A stretch of DNA of 64,000 nt from Bradyrhizobium diazoefficiens (GTDB taxonomy: Bacteria > Pseudomonadota > Alphaproteobacteria > Rhizobiales > Xanthobacteraceae). Both the position numbers and the translations under genes were made by a program. Shown here in pieces: positions 1-8,581 of this stretch. Location: contig NZ_JAFCJJ010000009.1 of the NCBI RefSeq assembly GCF_018131015.1, positions 1-64,000 of the forward strand, in the 5' to 3' direction. The notes below the pieces were generated by a model. It was not told where the DNA came from. It ran no database searches and saw only the letters and a list, made by a program, of their open reading frames with translations. Numbering within the stretch: the stretch's first letter is position 1; every line of letters starts with the position of its first letter.

Positions 1-89
1 ATCTCTTCTCGAAGGAGGAATGTGCGAACTACTTCAGAAACTCAGGATATGTTTCCGTATAAAAACAGCACGCTCTAGCCCGCAAATCC

Positions 90-614
90 CTACGCCGCGT
101 CGGCCTTCGGCGCGACCAGCCGGTCGAGACTGACCAGCAGCAGATCGGCGACACGCATGAGCTGGTAGAGCGGAATGTCCACTTCCCCCTTCTCGGCGAG
201 CGACACGAAGCCGGCCGACACGCCGATGAGATCAGCGAGTTGGTCCTCGGTGTAGCCGCGCTTCTCGCGCGCGGTCTTGACCCGCGCGCCGATCCCAAGC
301 CGGTGCCGGGACTGCTCTTCCGCGGTCATCATCGCCGCCTGTTCCTCGGGGCTCGCATAGCCGTCGGCGAACGCGCTGCCGATCAGCCGCCCCCGGTGCC
401 AGGCGAGCCGGCAGGCCTTGCGCAGGCCGCTCGTGAAGACTAGCGTGAACTGCTCCGGCACCCAGGCCGAGCTGTTGAGGGAAAGCCGCGCGCCGGTGCC
501 GGAGACATCGCGGATCGTACAGGGAACGCGGACGATGCTACTGGAGCCGTTGTCGAACTCGACCATCGCGGTTCGCAACGTCTCGTGTCTGACTGCAGCG
601 CGATGCTCGCTCAT
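90..614 (-). CDS. PilZ domain - XRE helix-turn-helix fusion regulator
   Basis: A 174-residue protein with two recognisable parts. Residues about 5-95 look like a PilZ domain (RHETLR near the start, then IRDVSGTGARLSL, which matches the D/N-x-S-x-x-G half of the cyclic-di-GMP motif). Residues about 105-165 form an XRE/Cro-type helix-turn-helix (ARVKTAREKRGYTEDQLADLIGVS). I start it at MSEHRA (612-614) because that Met sits directly before the PilZ arginine; an upstream Met would only add 13 unstructured residues. By inference it is a DNA-binding protein whose activity responds to cyclic-di-GMP. The gene is alone, facing away from the zinc-ribbon gene. Domain calls are firm; ligand binding is inferred. 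Confidence 0.85.
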   Translation of the reverse strand: MSEHRAAVRHETLRTAMVEFDNGSSSIVRVPCTIRDVSGTGARLSLNSSAWVPEQFTLVFTSGLRKACRLAWHRGRLIGSAFADGYASPEEQAAMMTAEEQSRHRLGIGARVKTAREKRGYTEDQLADLIGVSAGFVSLAEKGEVDIPLYQLMRVADLLLVSLDRLVAPKADAA

Positions 615-808
615 GACTCCTGCGCTCCGGTAACCTGTGGCCGTTGCGAACAACCTATCCGACGCATCCTTAAAAATTCAGACGTGGGTACCGCAGAATT
701 TTTCCGCAAGTCGTTTACTTCGGCTGGTTCAGCCGGGGCTGGAAGCCATGGTAAAGGATTCCCTCCTTACGGGTGCGGTGCATCCCGCGACCACTGACGA
801 GGCAAGCG

Positions 809-1159
809 ATGACCGAGCCAATGAAATGTCCGAACTGCCAGTCGGAGCACGCCTATCAGGACCGTGATCTCTGGGTCTGTCCGGAGTGCGCCCATGAATG
901 GAGCGCTACGGGCGAAGCGGCGACGCAGGTCCCGCAGGAGGCCGGCGTACGCGACGCCCATGGCAATCTGCTTGCCGACGGCGACAGCGTCATCGTGATG
1001 AAGGACCTCAAGGTCAAGGGCTCGTCATCGGTCGTCAAGGGCGGCACCAAGGTCCGCAACATTCGTCTCCAGGACGCCACCGATGGACACAACATCGCCT
1101 GCAAGATCGACGGCATCGGCGCGATGAACCTGAAGTCGGAGTTCGTGAAGAAGGCTTGA
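809..1159 (+). CDS. yjdM: PhnA/YjdM-like zinc-ribbon protein
   Basis: A 116-residue cytoplasmic protein. The N-terminus carries a zinc ribbon ([10 protein letters not shown] then CPECAHEW) and the rest is the compact beta domain typical of the PhnA/YjdM family ([24 protein letters not shown]). The E. coli relative was once called an alkylphosphonate utilisation protein, but it is not part of the C-P lyase, so a phosphonate role should not be assumed. The ATG is preceded by GAGG about ten bases upstream. There is no phn gene nearby. Confidence 0.88.
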   Translation: MTEPMKCPNCQSEHAYQDRDLWVCPECAHEWSATGEAATQVPQEAGVRDAHGNLLADGDSVIVMKDLKVKGSSSVVKGGTKVRNIRLQDATDGHNIACKIDGIGAMNLKSEFVKKA

Positions 1160-1234
1160 CCCGCGGGTGGATGGGTTCGATTCCCTTCCGGCCGATCGCG
1201 CGGCAGCGTCATTTGCGGAGCAGCCGCCCGACTT

Positions 1235-1600
1235 TCAATTCTCGCGATCCCTCAGGCTTAGAATGTAGTTTGCGAGTGCGTCGGCCTGATCGGGCGAGAT
1301 CACCAGATTGGGCATGTTCTGATGGCTGGTCCGCCAGAACACCTTCAGCGACAGCATGGTGGTGCCTCGGCGGTCAGCGATGGCCTGGAAACTCGGAGCC
1401 TCGTCGAACAGTCCCGTCATCTGCGGCTCGACGGCATGACATGTCTGGCACCACGCCTGCGCCAGACGGTGTCCCGCGGACGCCGTGCGCGAGGGCGCCC
1501 TGGGCGCGCCGGCGGCCGTGTGGATGACGCTGAAGAGAAACAGCACCGACAGCGCGATCAGCAAAGTGAGGCCGATATAGATTCGAACGCTGCGCGACAT
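1235..1600 (-). CDS. Membrane-anchored class I cytochrome c
   Basis: A 121-residue protein with one N-terminal hydrophobic segment (residues 6-28) that is either an uncleaved anchor or a signal peptide, followed by a single haem-binding motif CQTCH near residue 51 and a methionine in NMPNL near residue 95 that fits the sixth haem ligand. It is expected to carry electrons on the periplasmic side of the inner membrane. GAGGG lies at good distance before the ATG. No oxidase or dehydrogenase subunit is adjacent, so the partner is unknown. Confidence 0.85.
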   Translation of the reverse strand: MSRSVRIYIGLTLLIALSVLFLFSVIHTAAGAPRAPSRTASAGHRLAQAWCQTCHAVEPQMTGLFDEAPSFQAIADRRGTTMLSLKVFWRTSHQNMPNLVISPDQADALANYILSLRDREN

Positions 1601-1745
1601 GGCCGTGCCCTCACACGTTGCTTCGCCGAAATGTAAGCCTAGGCCGGCGCGCGCGGATGGAATTGATCTGTGTCAAGCAGCTGACGCGACGAGGGTGGCG
1701 ACCGACGGCGCGAGCATATGAGCTTCGCAACGGCTCGAGCCGATC

Positions 1746-2147
1746 CTACGACCTGAGCAATGCGTCATAGCCTTCGCGGCTGAATGCCAGAAGACAAAAG
1801 CCGTGGCCGAACGGATCGGCCAGCATCGCGATCCGGCCGTAAGGCGCATCGCGCGCGGGCGCCTCGAGGATCGCGCCGGCGGCCAGCGCGCGCGCGACGG
1901 CGGCATCGACGTCGTCCACGACCACGTCGACATGCAGCGGCGTCCAGTGCCGGCCATAGCGGCGGCGGTCCTCGCCCGCCCCGACCGTGCCGGCCTCCTT
2001 GGTGAGGAGATAGACCGGCGCCGGCCAGCCGAGCAGTTCGACGAAGGCGGAGCCGAAGCGGCGGCCGACCGTCAACCCGAAGGCGGCGGTGTAGAATCTC
2101 GTGGCGGCCGCTACATCGGGCACGTCGATATTGAGGAGGAAGGTCAT
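1746..2147 (-). CDS. VOC superfamily protein (glyoxalase/bleomycin-resistance fold)
   Basis: A 133-residue protein with the paired beta-alpha-beta-beta-beta units of the vicinal oxygen chelate fold: DVPDVAAATRFYTAAFGLTV near the N-terminus and DVDAAVARALAAGA followed by ADPFGHGFCLL near the C-terminus. Family members include glyoxalase I, extradiol dioxygenases and antibiotic-binding proteins; the sequence does not say which reaction this one performs. It appears monocistronic. Confidence 0.82.
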   Translation of the reverse strand: MTFLLNIDVPDVAAATRFYTAAFGLTVGRRFGSAFVELLGWPAPVYLLTKEAGTVGAGEDRRRYGRHWTPLHVDVVVDDVDAAVARALAAGAILEAPARDAPYGRIAMLADPFGHGFCLLAFSREGYDALLRS

Positions 2148-2356
2148 GGCTTGGCCTCGTCGCGGCGATCAGGGTAACGCAGCTTAAGCCCAACGCACTT
2201 CGTTGGCAGCACGTCCAGCCTGCGGCACCCCGTCGCCAGCGCCACCGCATCGAACGTGTTGGACTTCACGGTGGCGCTTCTCGACCGCCTGATTTTTGGT
2301 GTTATGCTGCGTTGGTCATCCGACCGCCGGGACTGCCGGCATCAAGGAGCGAGCGC

Positions 2357-2629
2357 ATGACCCTGCATCTTCCACGCCTCCTGCTGGCCTGTACCGCGCC
2401 TGCGCTGCTGCTGTTTGCCGTCTCGACGGCCAATGCCGGGGGCTTCTGCGGTCCCGGCTGCCACGCCACCATTTTCGGCAACTGCGTGGCCGATGGCTGG
2501 GGCACGGGGGCGCGGGTCTGGAACGAATGCCCGGCGACGACCCGGCCGCGTCCGTCCTGCGGCGGATCGGACTACGTCTGGGACCGCCGCAAGCAGGCCT
2601 GCTTCCCGAGGCGCAGCGACTGGATCTGA
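2357..2629 (+). CDS. Small secreted cysteine-rich protein, function unknown
   Basis: A 90-residue product starting MTLHLPRLLL. Residues 1-26 are a clear signal peptide ending in ANA, and the mature part (GGFCGPGCHATIFGNC onwards) holds six cysteines, so it is probably exported and disulfide bonded. I chose the ATG at 2357 because AGGAGC precedes it at the right distance. I do not recognise a characterised family. It converges on the nucleotide cyclase gene. Confidence 0.7.
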   Translation: MTLHLPRLLLACTAPALLLFAVSTANAGGFCGPGCHATIFGNCVADGWGTGARVWNECPATTRPRPSCGGSDYVWDRRKQACFPRRSDWI

Positions 2630-2650
2630 AGCCTCGCGCCGGCGCCCGCC

Positions 2651-4060
2651 TCACGGGATCTCGTACACCGACACCTTGTCCGCGATCCCGCTCAGCGCCA
2701 CGCTGCGGCGGGTCGGCCTGAGGCCGTTCTTCTCGAGCAAGCTCCGTGCCTCGATGTGGTCCACCACCTGCTCCGTCACCACGATCGAACGCGAGGCCGC
2801 CAGCCCCTGGACGCGCGAGGCGATGTTGACGGTCTGGCCGAAATAGTCCTGCTGGCCGTTCAGCGTCACCGCAAGGCACGATCCCTCGTGGATGCCCATC
2901 TTGAGCAGCAGGTCCTGCTGCTGGCGCTGCGCCCCGAGCTCGCTCATGGCCTCGCGCATCTTGATCGCGGCGGAAATGGCGCGGTCGGGAGTCTCGAAGG
3001 TCGCCATCACGGCGTCGCCGATGGTCTTGACCACCGCGCCGCGCTCGGAGGCGATGATTTCCTGCAGCATGCGGAAATGCTCGTTGACGAGATCGAAGGC
3101 GACGAGGTCGCCGACATGCTCGTAGAGCCCGGTGGAGTTCTTGAGGTCCGAGAACAGGAAGGTCAGGCTCAGGATCTTGAGGCGCTGGCCGATCGCGAGC
3201 GCGTCGGTGCGGTAGAGATCGCGAAAGGTCTGGTTGGTGAGCAGCCGCTTTGCGGTGAGGCTCGGCTTGCGCCGCATCAGCAGATGATCGAGCCGCTCGT
3301 TCGCTACCCACACCGCCGGCAGCACGCGTTCGTCGGTGCGGTTTTCGAGCGCCAGCCGCAGCGGTCCGGGGCGCATGCTCACGGCCTCGACCGGGACGTC
3401 AGCAGCCTTGTTGAAAATCAGCGACAGGTTCTGGCGCTCGGCCATCTCCTCGCCCCTGACGTTGAGGCATTGCGCCGTGTGCGTCACCGGATCGAACACG
3501 ATCAGCATGCCCGCCGGTACCTGCAGCGACAGGATGGCCCGCTCCCCCGGCGGCAGATCGACCGTCTCCAGCGTCACCTCGCGCAACAATCCGTCGATGT
3601 CCGCAGGCAGGTCGATTGCCGAGCTGAAGAACATCTGGCGATGATACTCGGCGAACGGCAATGTTCCGGCGTCGTGCGCCGCGATCTTGCGCACGCGCGG
3701 GCTGACCGTGAAGGTCACCTCGACCAGATTGTCCAGCGTCGTTTCGGAGACCAGGGAGCAGAACGCGCAGTGATAATGCGTGCTGTTCACCGTCTTCAGG
3801 CTTTTGTTGGCGGAGAGCACGCCGGCACAGCTAGGGCACACCACGCTCCAGGTCATTTCGAGGATGCCGAGCCCGACCGCGTGCAGCAGGCCACCGATCA
3901 CCTGCTCCTCGCCGAGGCCGGCGCTCCCGGCGAGTTCCAGCGCGTTCATCCGGCTCAAGGCATGGTCCGGCGCCTCCCGCACCATTCGCTCGAGCATGGC
4001 GACGACAGCGTCGTCGGCCGACTGACGCAAAGCACCAAACAACGTCTCGATTTCGCTCAT
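2651..4060 (-). CDS. Class III adenylate/guanylate cyclase with N-terminal regulatory region
   Basis: A 469-residue soluble protein. The C-terminal third is a class III nucleotide cyclase domain (LTFLFSDLKNSTGLYEHVGD, then VKTIGDAVMATF, then FGQTVNIASRVQG), with the metal-binding aspartates in FSD and IGDAVMA. The N-terminal 250 residues include a Cys4-like cluster (CPSCAGVL and CAFC) and resemble the DUF5939 region that accompanies such cyclases in rhizobia. It should make cAMP or cGMP in the cytoplasm; the input signal is unknown. Rhizobia carry many such genes, so redundancy is likely. Confidence 0.88.
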   Translation of the reverse strand: MSEIETLFGALRQSADDAVVAMLERMVREAPDHALSRMNALELAGSAGLGEEQVIGGLLHAVGLGILEMTWSVVCPSCAGVLSANKSLKTVNSTHYHCAFCSLVSETTLDNLVEVTFTVSPRVRKIAAHDAGTLPFAEYHRQMFFSSAIDLPADIDGLLREVTLETVDLPPGERAILSLQVPAGMLIVFDPVTHTAQCLNVRGEEMAERQNLSLIFNKAADVPVEAVSMRPGPLRLALENRTDERVLPAVWVANERLDHLLMRRKPSLTAKRLLTNQTFRDLYRTDALAIGQRLKILSLTFLFSDLKNSTGLYEHVGDLVAFDLVNEHFRMLQEIIASERGAVVKTIGDAVMATFETPDRAISAAIKMREAMSELGAQRQQQDLLLKMGIHEGSCLAVTLNGQQDYFGQTVNIASRVQGLAASRSIVVTEQVVDHIEARSLLEKNGLRPTRRSVALSGIADKVSVYEIP

Positions 4061-4179
4061 GCGGGCTATGATACCTCAAAGCGCCGCACGCGGAAATCCG
4101 CTTTCCCGTGATGGTAGCGAAATCGTGGGAGGGTTCGCCCTGCGGCTGCGCGAGGCGCAAGCCGCGATGACGGCGCGGA

Positions 4180-4344
4180 CTACTTGTCCTCGTCAAGCAG
4201 AAGCGGCGGCGCCCAGGGATGATGAACCGTCTGTTGGGGCTTTCTGAGGCCCGGCTTCCTGACCGGCTGGTAGCGATCAAGCTCGTACATGATCGCTGCA
4301 AGCTCACGCTCAATTTCGAGTTCGCGCTTCTCGCTGATCGGCAC
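4180..4344 (-). CDS. Small hypothetical protein (54 aa, GTG start)
   Basis: A 54-residue product starting at GTG (MPISEKRELEIEREL). The support is an AGGAG six bases before the GTG, a charged helical N-terminus, a proline-rich middle (QPVRKPGLRKPQQ) and an acidic end. It has no Cys and no membrane segment. Function unknown. It lies in the spacer upstream of the cyclase gene on the same strand. Confidence 0.55.
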   Translation of the reverse strand: MPISEKRELEIERELAAIMYELDRYQPVRKPGLRKPQQTVHHPWAPPLLLDEDK

Positions 4345-4487
4345 GTGACGCTCCTGTTGGTTTGATTCCCAGCCGCGCCCATGACCGATTTGTTACAGCG
4401 AAAGTTTCAACTGGTGTAATTGTCCTCTGGGACAGGCCGCCCGTTCGCTGGGGATAAACCGCAAGTGCGGAATCGCAGGTCGCGATC

Positions 4488-4634
4488 TCAGAAAAACCCG
4501 GGGCTCAGATCGAGCCCGTCGGTGAGGCTGAGCAGGAACACGAACAATGCGGCCGCGGCAAACAACGCAGCATGCCTGAGAATGATTGCACGCGGCGAGA
4601 CGGTCGTGGCGACGGCTTTCTGCGCAACGGACAT
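4488..4634 (-). CDS. Small single-pass membrane protein (48 aa)
   Basis: A 48-residue product beginning MSVAQKAVATTVSPR with one hydrophobic helix (residues about 22-38, rich in Ala, Leu and Phe) and a short acidic tail. GGAG precedes the ATG at a normal distance. It is too small for homology-based naming, but composition, codon use and ribosome site all fit a real inner-membrane microprotein. Confidence 0.5.
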   Translation of the reverse strand: MSVAQKAVATTVSPRAIILRHAALFAAAALFVFLLSLTDGLDLSPGFF

Positions 4635-4888
4635 GGTGGCTCCGTGATCAAATCGATTGTTGGCCGCTCAGGATGCGGCGCGCCGCATCAAGCACCTCGA
4701 TCGGCCAAGCAACTATTAAAGAGATCACACCCGTCGTGAACCGCCGTACACGATCGGAGCGCTGTGAATATTTTTTTGAAAAGGGATTCTCGGCCAGCGC
4801 ATCGATGCGCCGCGCGAAGGCAGGGAGAGCAGTTCGCATGTGGTGGTGGACCTGCATCGCAGGCCCACCTGGTCTCAATTCATTCAGC

Positions 4889-5137
4889 TCAGCGCGCAGC
4901 GCCGACGGTCGCGGTCTTCAGCTTGCGCGGCGTCAGAACGCTCGCCTGATGGACGGTGACGGTCGATGCGGGCGCCGCGACCTGCTGCTGCACTTGCGCG
5001 GCCCCGAGCACGCGCATTTGCACCGGCGAGACCGGAATGCCGGCGGCTTCATAAGTCGGCAACTCTGCTGCGAATGCTGCCGTCGCGCATGCGATGGCAA
5101 GGGCGGCGGCTGAGATCGAGAACGTCAGTTTCTTCAC
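4889..5137 (-). CDS. Small exported protein, function unknown
   Basis: An 82-residue protein starting at GTG with AAGGAG seven bases upstream. Residues 1-24 form a signal peptide (lysines, then a hydrophobic stretch, cleavage after FAA). The mature part is Gln/Val/Ala rich (VLGAAQVQQQVAAP) and ends in basic residues. I see no catalytic motif. A perfect palindrome sits about 60 bases upstream of its start and may control it. Confidence 0.65.
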   Translation of the reverse strand: MKKLTFSISAAALAIACATAAFAAELPTYEAAGIPVSPVQMRVLGAAQVQQQVAAPASTVTVHQASVLTPRKLKTATVGAAR

Positions 5138-5194
5138 GGTGATGCTCCTTAAAGTCCCGGAGCACATTTAATCGACCGATGCTGCATTGCGACA

Positions 5195-5211
5195 TGCATT
5201 GCTGCAATGCA
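5195..5211. promoter_or_regulatory. 17-bp perfect palindrome, candidate operator
   Basis: TGCATTGC-T-GCAATGCA is a perfect inverted repeat with 8-bp arms, and a further GCATTGC copy lies just to its left (5184-5190). It sits between the small exported protein gene (start 5137, reading away) and the Flp pilin gene. It is a candidate binding site for a dimeric regulator. Confidence 0.4.
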
Positions 5212-5312
5212 ATATCGCGTTCGGCGCATGGCAAAATGCTTCATGCGCACGAGGCGTTACGCGCACGGGTTGCGGGTTCCGCCTCATGCCTGTTGTTCGG
5301 GATGATGGAGGG

Positions 5313-5483
5313 CTACTTCAACGCCGTCGCCAGCGACTGCAGCTTTTCGACGAGGTTGGTTCCGAGCGCATAAATGATTTCGATGATGGCGAGCGCGATG
5401 CCCGCTGCGATCAGGCCGTATTCGATCGCCGTGGCGCCGGATTCGTCGGCGGCAAAATCGGCCAGCATGCATTTCAATTTCAC
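5313..5483 (-). CDS. flp: Flp family type IVb pilin
   Basis: A 56-residue prepilin. The short leader ends in DESG and is followed by ATAIEYGLIAAGIAL, the Flp signature (Gly before the cleavage site, Glu-Tyr at mature positions 5 and 6) and a hydrophobic helix. I take the GTG at 5483 as start because AAGGA lies just upstream; an internal Met five codons later is possible. Flp subunits are cleaved by CpaA-type prepilin peptidase and assembled by the Tad machinery; no tad/cpa gene is in this window, so this is a detached pilin gene. Confidence 0.85.
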   Translation of the reverse strand: MKLKCMLADFAADESGATAIEYGLIAAGIALAIIEIIYALGTNLVEKLQSLATALK

Positions 5484-5761
5484 GTCATGTCCTTCCCAGT
5501 TCCACCGGACGTTGCCGGCGCGAGAGCAATGCACCACTACAACCCAAGATTGGGTAAATGCGGATCACTCAATTTGACAGGAAACCTGACCTGTCGTGGA
5601 ACCGCAGGGAACCCGCGTGACATCTGCGCAACACCCGTCCGAAAAGCTTTTTTCCGAAGAATTGTGCCATTGCACGGCCACATCGTCATTCGAACAATCC
5701 AGGACATCGCGGGCTTGGCAGTGGCAAACTGGTTCGCTCGGAACGCTTGGAGGCAGGGATC

Positions 5762-7174
5762 ATGAATGATCGGCGGTCTCTTGTTGTGGCGGTCGCATGC
5801 CCCTCGGCCGTGATGGCCGGTTGGCTGGCGTTGTCGCTGTCCGCCTACGCCCCTGCCCTCATCGAGAACAGCGGCGCCAACGCCGCCACCATCTCACGCG
5901 CGAAAGATCTCACCCGCCTCGAGCTCGCCGATATCCCGCGCGCGGCAACCATCGATGACGGCATTGCACTGACGGCCGACATCGCCGCCGCCGCAGCAGC
6001 GATGCCGAGCCTGGCGACAGTTGAGGTGGCAACGACCGAGACCGCAACGTCCGAGCCGGCCGTCGCTCCCGTCCAGATCGCCTCGGCCGATCCGGCTGAA
6101 ATCATCCTGCCGGCGGAACCATCGTCGCATGCGATCGTGCCGCCAAAAACGTGGCACTCTGCGAGCGTGACCGCGGAAACGCCGCCGTCGGCGATCCCGG
6201 CAGAACCGACGCCCGCAGTCAGCGCTCCCGTCGTCAGTGAAGCCGCCATCAGCGAGCCCGCGCCCGCGCCGGAGCCCGTCATCAAGCTCGCATCCGCCGA
6301 CCCCGGCGATGTCGTGGCCTCGGACACGCCTCCGCTTGCAGCCGTCGCGAGCGGGCCGGTCGCCGAGCGAAAGCCCTCTCCGCCCGCCGACACCGTGGCC
6401 GTGCTCGACGAGTGTTTCGTCATGGACGCCTGCATCGACCGCTATCTCTGGGCGCTCTACCAGCGCACGGCGAAGGAAGACTCGATCAAGGTCCAGGAGC
6501 GCCGCGCCGTCACCGTCAAGCGCAGGGGCAAGACGGTCACGGTGATGCGCAGCTTCACCAAACTCGTCGACGAGGATTTCGGCTGGAAGGACCCGAAGGC
6601 GGCCGAACACGCCAGGATGTCGCTGATGGATTACGTCATCGGCGGCATGGACAGGAGCTTCAAGCAGAAGCTGTTCCGCACCCTGCTCGCGGCGGAAGCG
6701 GCCGGCCTCTCCCCCGGTATCACCAGCGCGTTCCGTGACGACTATCGCCAGTCGATCGCGAGCGGCCTCAAGGCCGCCTCCGACCGGTCCTATCACGGCG
6801 GCAGCACGCGTGGCGGTTACGGCCACGGCATGGCGGCCGACATCGTCAGCACCAAGGGCGACAATCGCGCCCAGCGCTGGGTCTCGACCGAGGCGCTGTG
6901 GAAATGGGTCGACGCCAACGGCAAGGCGCTCGGCATCGGCAGGCCCTATCTCGGCCGCGATCCCCCGCATGTCGGCCCGATCGACGGCAAGGAATATATC
7001 TCCAAGCGCGGCGTTGCGACCGACGGCAAGGAAGTCGCCCGCGTGAAAACCAGGAAGGTGCGCGCGATCGCGAGCAGGACGCCGAAGGCGCCGAAAGCGC
7101 AGGCCGCGCGCGAGCAGAAGAGCCCGGCCAAGCCGCAGAAGTCCGCGCAGTCCACCGCGAAGCGAGCGACCTGA
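5762..7174 (+). CDS. Exported protein with C-terminal M15-like (extensin/VanY-type) domain
   Basis: A 470-residue protein. An N-terminal hydrophobic segment (residues about 9-30) is followed by about 170 residues of low-complexity Ala/Pro/Glu-rich linker. A structured domain follows from about residue 215, starting DECFVMDACIDRYLWALY. Within it, GYGHGMAADIVS and a later PPHVGPIDGKEY have the His-x-x-x-x-x-x-Asp and His spacing seen in M15-type peptidoglycan carboxypeptidases. The tail is Lys/Ala rich (TPKAPKAQAAREQK) and may bind wall polymers. A good ribosome site (AGGCAGGG) supports the ATG at 5762. Role in peptidoglycan trimming is inferred. Confidence 0.75.
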   Translation: MNDRRSLVVAVACPSAVMAGWLALSLSAYAPALIENSGANAATISRAKDLTRLELADIPRAATIDDGIALTADIAAAAAAMPSLATVEVATTETATSEPAVAPVQIASADPAEIILPAEPSSHAIVPPKTWHSASVTAETPPSAIPAEPTPAVSAPVVSEAAISEPAPAPEPVIKLASADPGDVVASDTPPLAAVASGPVAERKPSPPADTVAVLDECFVMDACIDRYLWALYQRTAKEDSIKVQERRAVTVKRRGKTVTVMRSFTKLVDEDFGWKDPKAAEHARMSLMDYVIGGMDRSFKQKLFRTLLAAEAAGLSPGITSAFRDDYRQSIASGLKAASDRSYHGGSTRGGYGHGMAADIVSTKGDNRAQRWVSTEALWKWVDANGKALGIGRPYLGRDPPHVGPIDGKEYISKRGVATDGKEVARVKTRKVRAIASRTPKAPKAQAAREQKSPAKPQKSAQSTAKRAT

Positions 7175-7183
7175 AGCGGCGCC

Positions 7184-7996
7184 CTATTTCCCTGACGTCG
7201 GCAGCGGCACGAGGCGCATCTCGGTCGATCCTGCCTCCTGCGTGCGCACCAGCACCGCAAAGACGGTCTCGACCGAAAGCCGCACCGCCGCCTCGATCGC
7301 CGCGCCCTTGGCGAGATGCGCCGCGATCAGGCCGGTCAGGAGATCGCCGGTGCCGTAGGGACGGATCGGCAGGCGCGGCGTCGCAAAGCGCGACAAAAGG
7401 CCGTCCTCGCACAGGATCGTTTCGACCTGCCCTTCTACCGTGTCGGCGAGCGCGCAGCCGGTGGCGACAACGTCGATCCGACGCGCGGTGGCAATCATTG
7501 CTGCTGCGGCGCGCAAGGCCTCCACATCCGCTATGGCGATGCCGGAGAGCAGTTCGAGCTCGAACTGGTTCGGCGTGATCAGCGTTGCCGCCGGCAACAG
7601 CCGGTGCCGCAGCACCTCGAGAATGCCGTCGGCGACATAGACACGGCCATCGTCGCCGATCACGGGATCGCAGAGATAGACCAGCTTCGAATTCCGTATC
7701 AGCGCCCGCTCGACGAAATCGGCGATGACGGCGGCGTTGTCGGCCGAGCCGACATAGCCGGTGACGAGGACGGCGGCCTCGTCGACGAGGTCCCGCTCCT
7801 CGACGCCCTTCAGCAGGTCGGCGACGAGAGAGGATTCCAGCACGCGGCCGCGCACGGTCGGATAGCGCGGATGGTTCGAAAGCAGCGTGGTCGGGACCGC
7901 TGCGACGTTCACGCCCTCCGCCTGCATGGCATGGACGGCCGCACTGTTGCCGACATGGCCGTGGACCACCTGGCTTTGAATGGAGATGACGAGCAT
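7184..7996 (-). CDS. pdxY: Pyridoxal kinase PdxY
   Basis: A 270-residue member of the ribokinase-like pyridoxal kinases. It opens MLVISIQSQVVHGHVGNSAA, which is characteristic of PdxY/PdxK, has the substrate-region sequence LCDPVIGDDGRVYV, and near residue 219 the GTGD anion-hole and catalytic Asp (PYGTGDLLTGLIAAHL). It phosphorylates pyridoxal with ATP in the B6 salvage pathway. The gene converges on the M15-like gene with a nine-base gap and faces away from the SMR transporter gene. Confidence 0.93.
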   Translation of the reverse strand: MLVISIQSQVVHGHVGNSAAVHAMQAEGVNVAAVPTTLLSNHPRYPTVRGRVLESSLVADLLKGVEERDLVDEAAVLVTGYVGSADNAAVIADFVERALIRNSKLVYLCDPVIGDDGRVYVADGILEVLRHRLLPAATLITPNQFELELLSGIAIADVEALRAAAAMIATARRIDVVATGCALADTVEGQVETILCEDGLLSRFATPRLPIRPYGTGDLLTGLIAAHLAKGAAIEAAVRLSVETVFAVLVRTQEAGSTEMRLVPLPTSGK

Positions 7997-8200
7997 GCAC
8001 CGACCTGCAGGGATGACAGAGCTGAAGCGATAGCCGTCAATTGCTCCGCAAGGCAAGCGCGGCCCGAACCTCGATCCGGTCCGCCCAGGCCAGCCGGTGC
8101 CGGCAAATGTCGGCAGCCGCGCCTGTCGCGCGGTCGTCACTCCGGCGTGATAGCCCCTGTCCTCGCAGTATCCTTCCTGCACCAGGCGCCCGAATCGACC

Positions 8201-8545
8201 ATGATGTCCGCCGTTAGTGCCTATGCCGCGCTCGCCCTCGCTATCGTCTTCGAGGTGACGGCATCCGCCCTGCTGCAGCACTCGGCGCAGTTCACCCGCC
8301 CGTGGCCGACCTTCGCGATGGTGCTGTTCTACGTCGCCTCGTTTTACGCGCTGTCTGTCGCGATCCGGGTCATTCCCTTGAGCATCGCCTATGCGATCTG
8401 GGGCGGGATCGGCATCATCCTGACTGCCACCGTTTCCTTCGTGCTGTTTCGGCAGATGCTGGATGCCGCCGCTTTCGTCGGCATCGCCCTGATCGTATCG
8501 GGGGTCGTCATCATAAACCTGTTCTCGGAAACGACGGTGCATTGA
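8201..8545 (+). CDS. Small multidrug resistance (SMR/EmrE-like) transporter
   Basis: A 114-residue protein with four hydrophobic helices. Helix 1 keeps the proton- and drug-binding glutamate (IVFEVTASALLQ, equivalent to Glu14 of EmrE), and helix 3 has the conserved YAIWGGIGI. SMR proteins work as dual-topology or paired dimers exporting quaternary cations, guanidinium or polyamines. It starts with two Mets (8201 and 8204). No second SMR gene is adjacent, which favours an EmrE-like homodimer. Confidence 0.9.
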   Translation: MMSAVSAYAALALAIVFEVTASALLQHSAQFTRPWPTFAMVLFYVASFYALSVAIRVIPLSIAYAIWGGIGIILTATVSFVLFRQMLDAAAFVGIALIVSGVVIINLFSETTVH

Positions 8546-8581
8546 CGCGGTCGCCGCCGCAATGCCCGTGTCAGGAAGCGG

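Noticed and set aside
14..90. ATG after GAAGGAGG at the window start
   Set aside because: The ribosome site touches the ATG with almost no spacer and the frame runs through the complement of the PilZ-XRE gene with unlikely composition.
1165..1185. GGTTCGATTCCC resembling a tRNA T-arm
   Set aside because: The bases before it are the coding end of the YjdM-like gene, and no D-arm, anticodon arm or matching acceptor stem can be built.
2756..4111. Long plus-strand frame opposite the nucleotide cyclase
   Set aside because: His/Arg/Gln-rich composition typical of the complement of a high-GC gene; the minus strand has clear cyclase motifs.
7316..8200. Long open frame reading into the SMR transporter
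   Set aside because: Its sequence is a shadow of pdxY on the other strand; SMR proteins are about 110 residues and start at 8201 or 8204.
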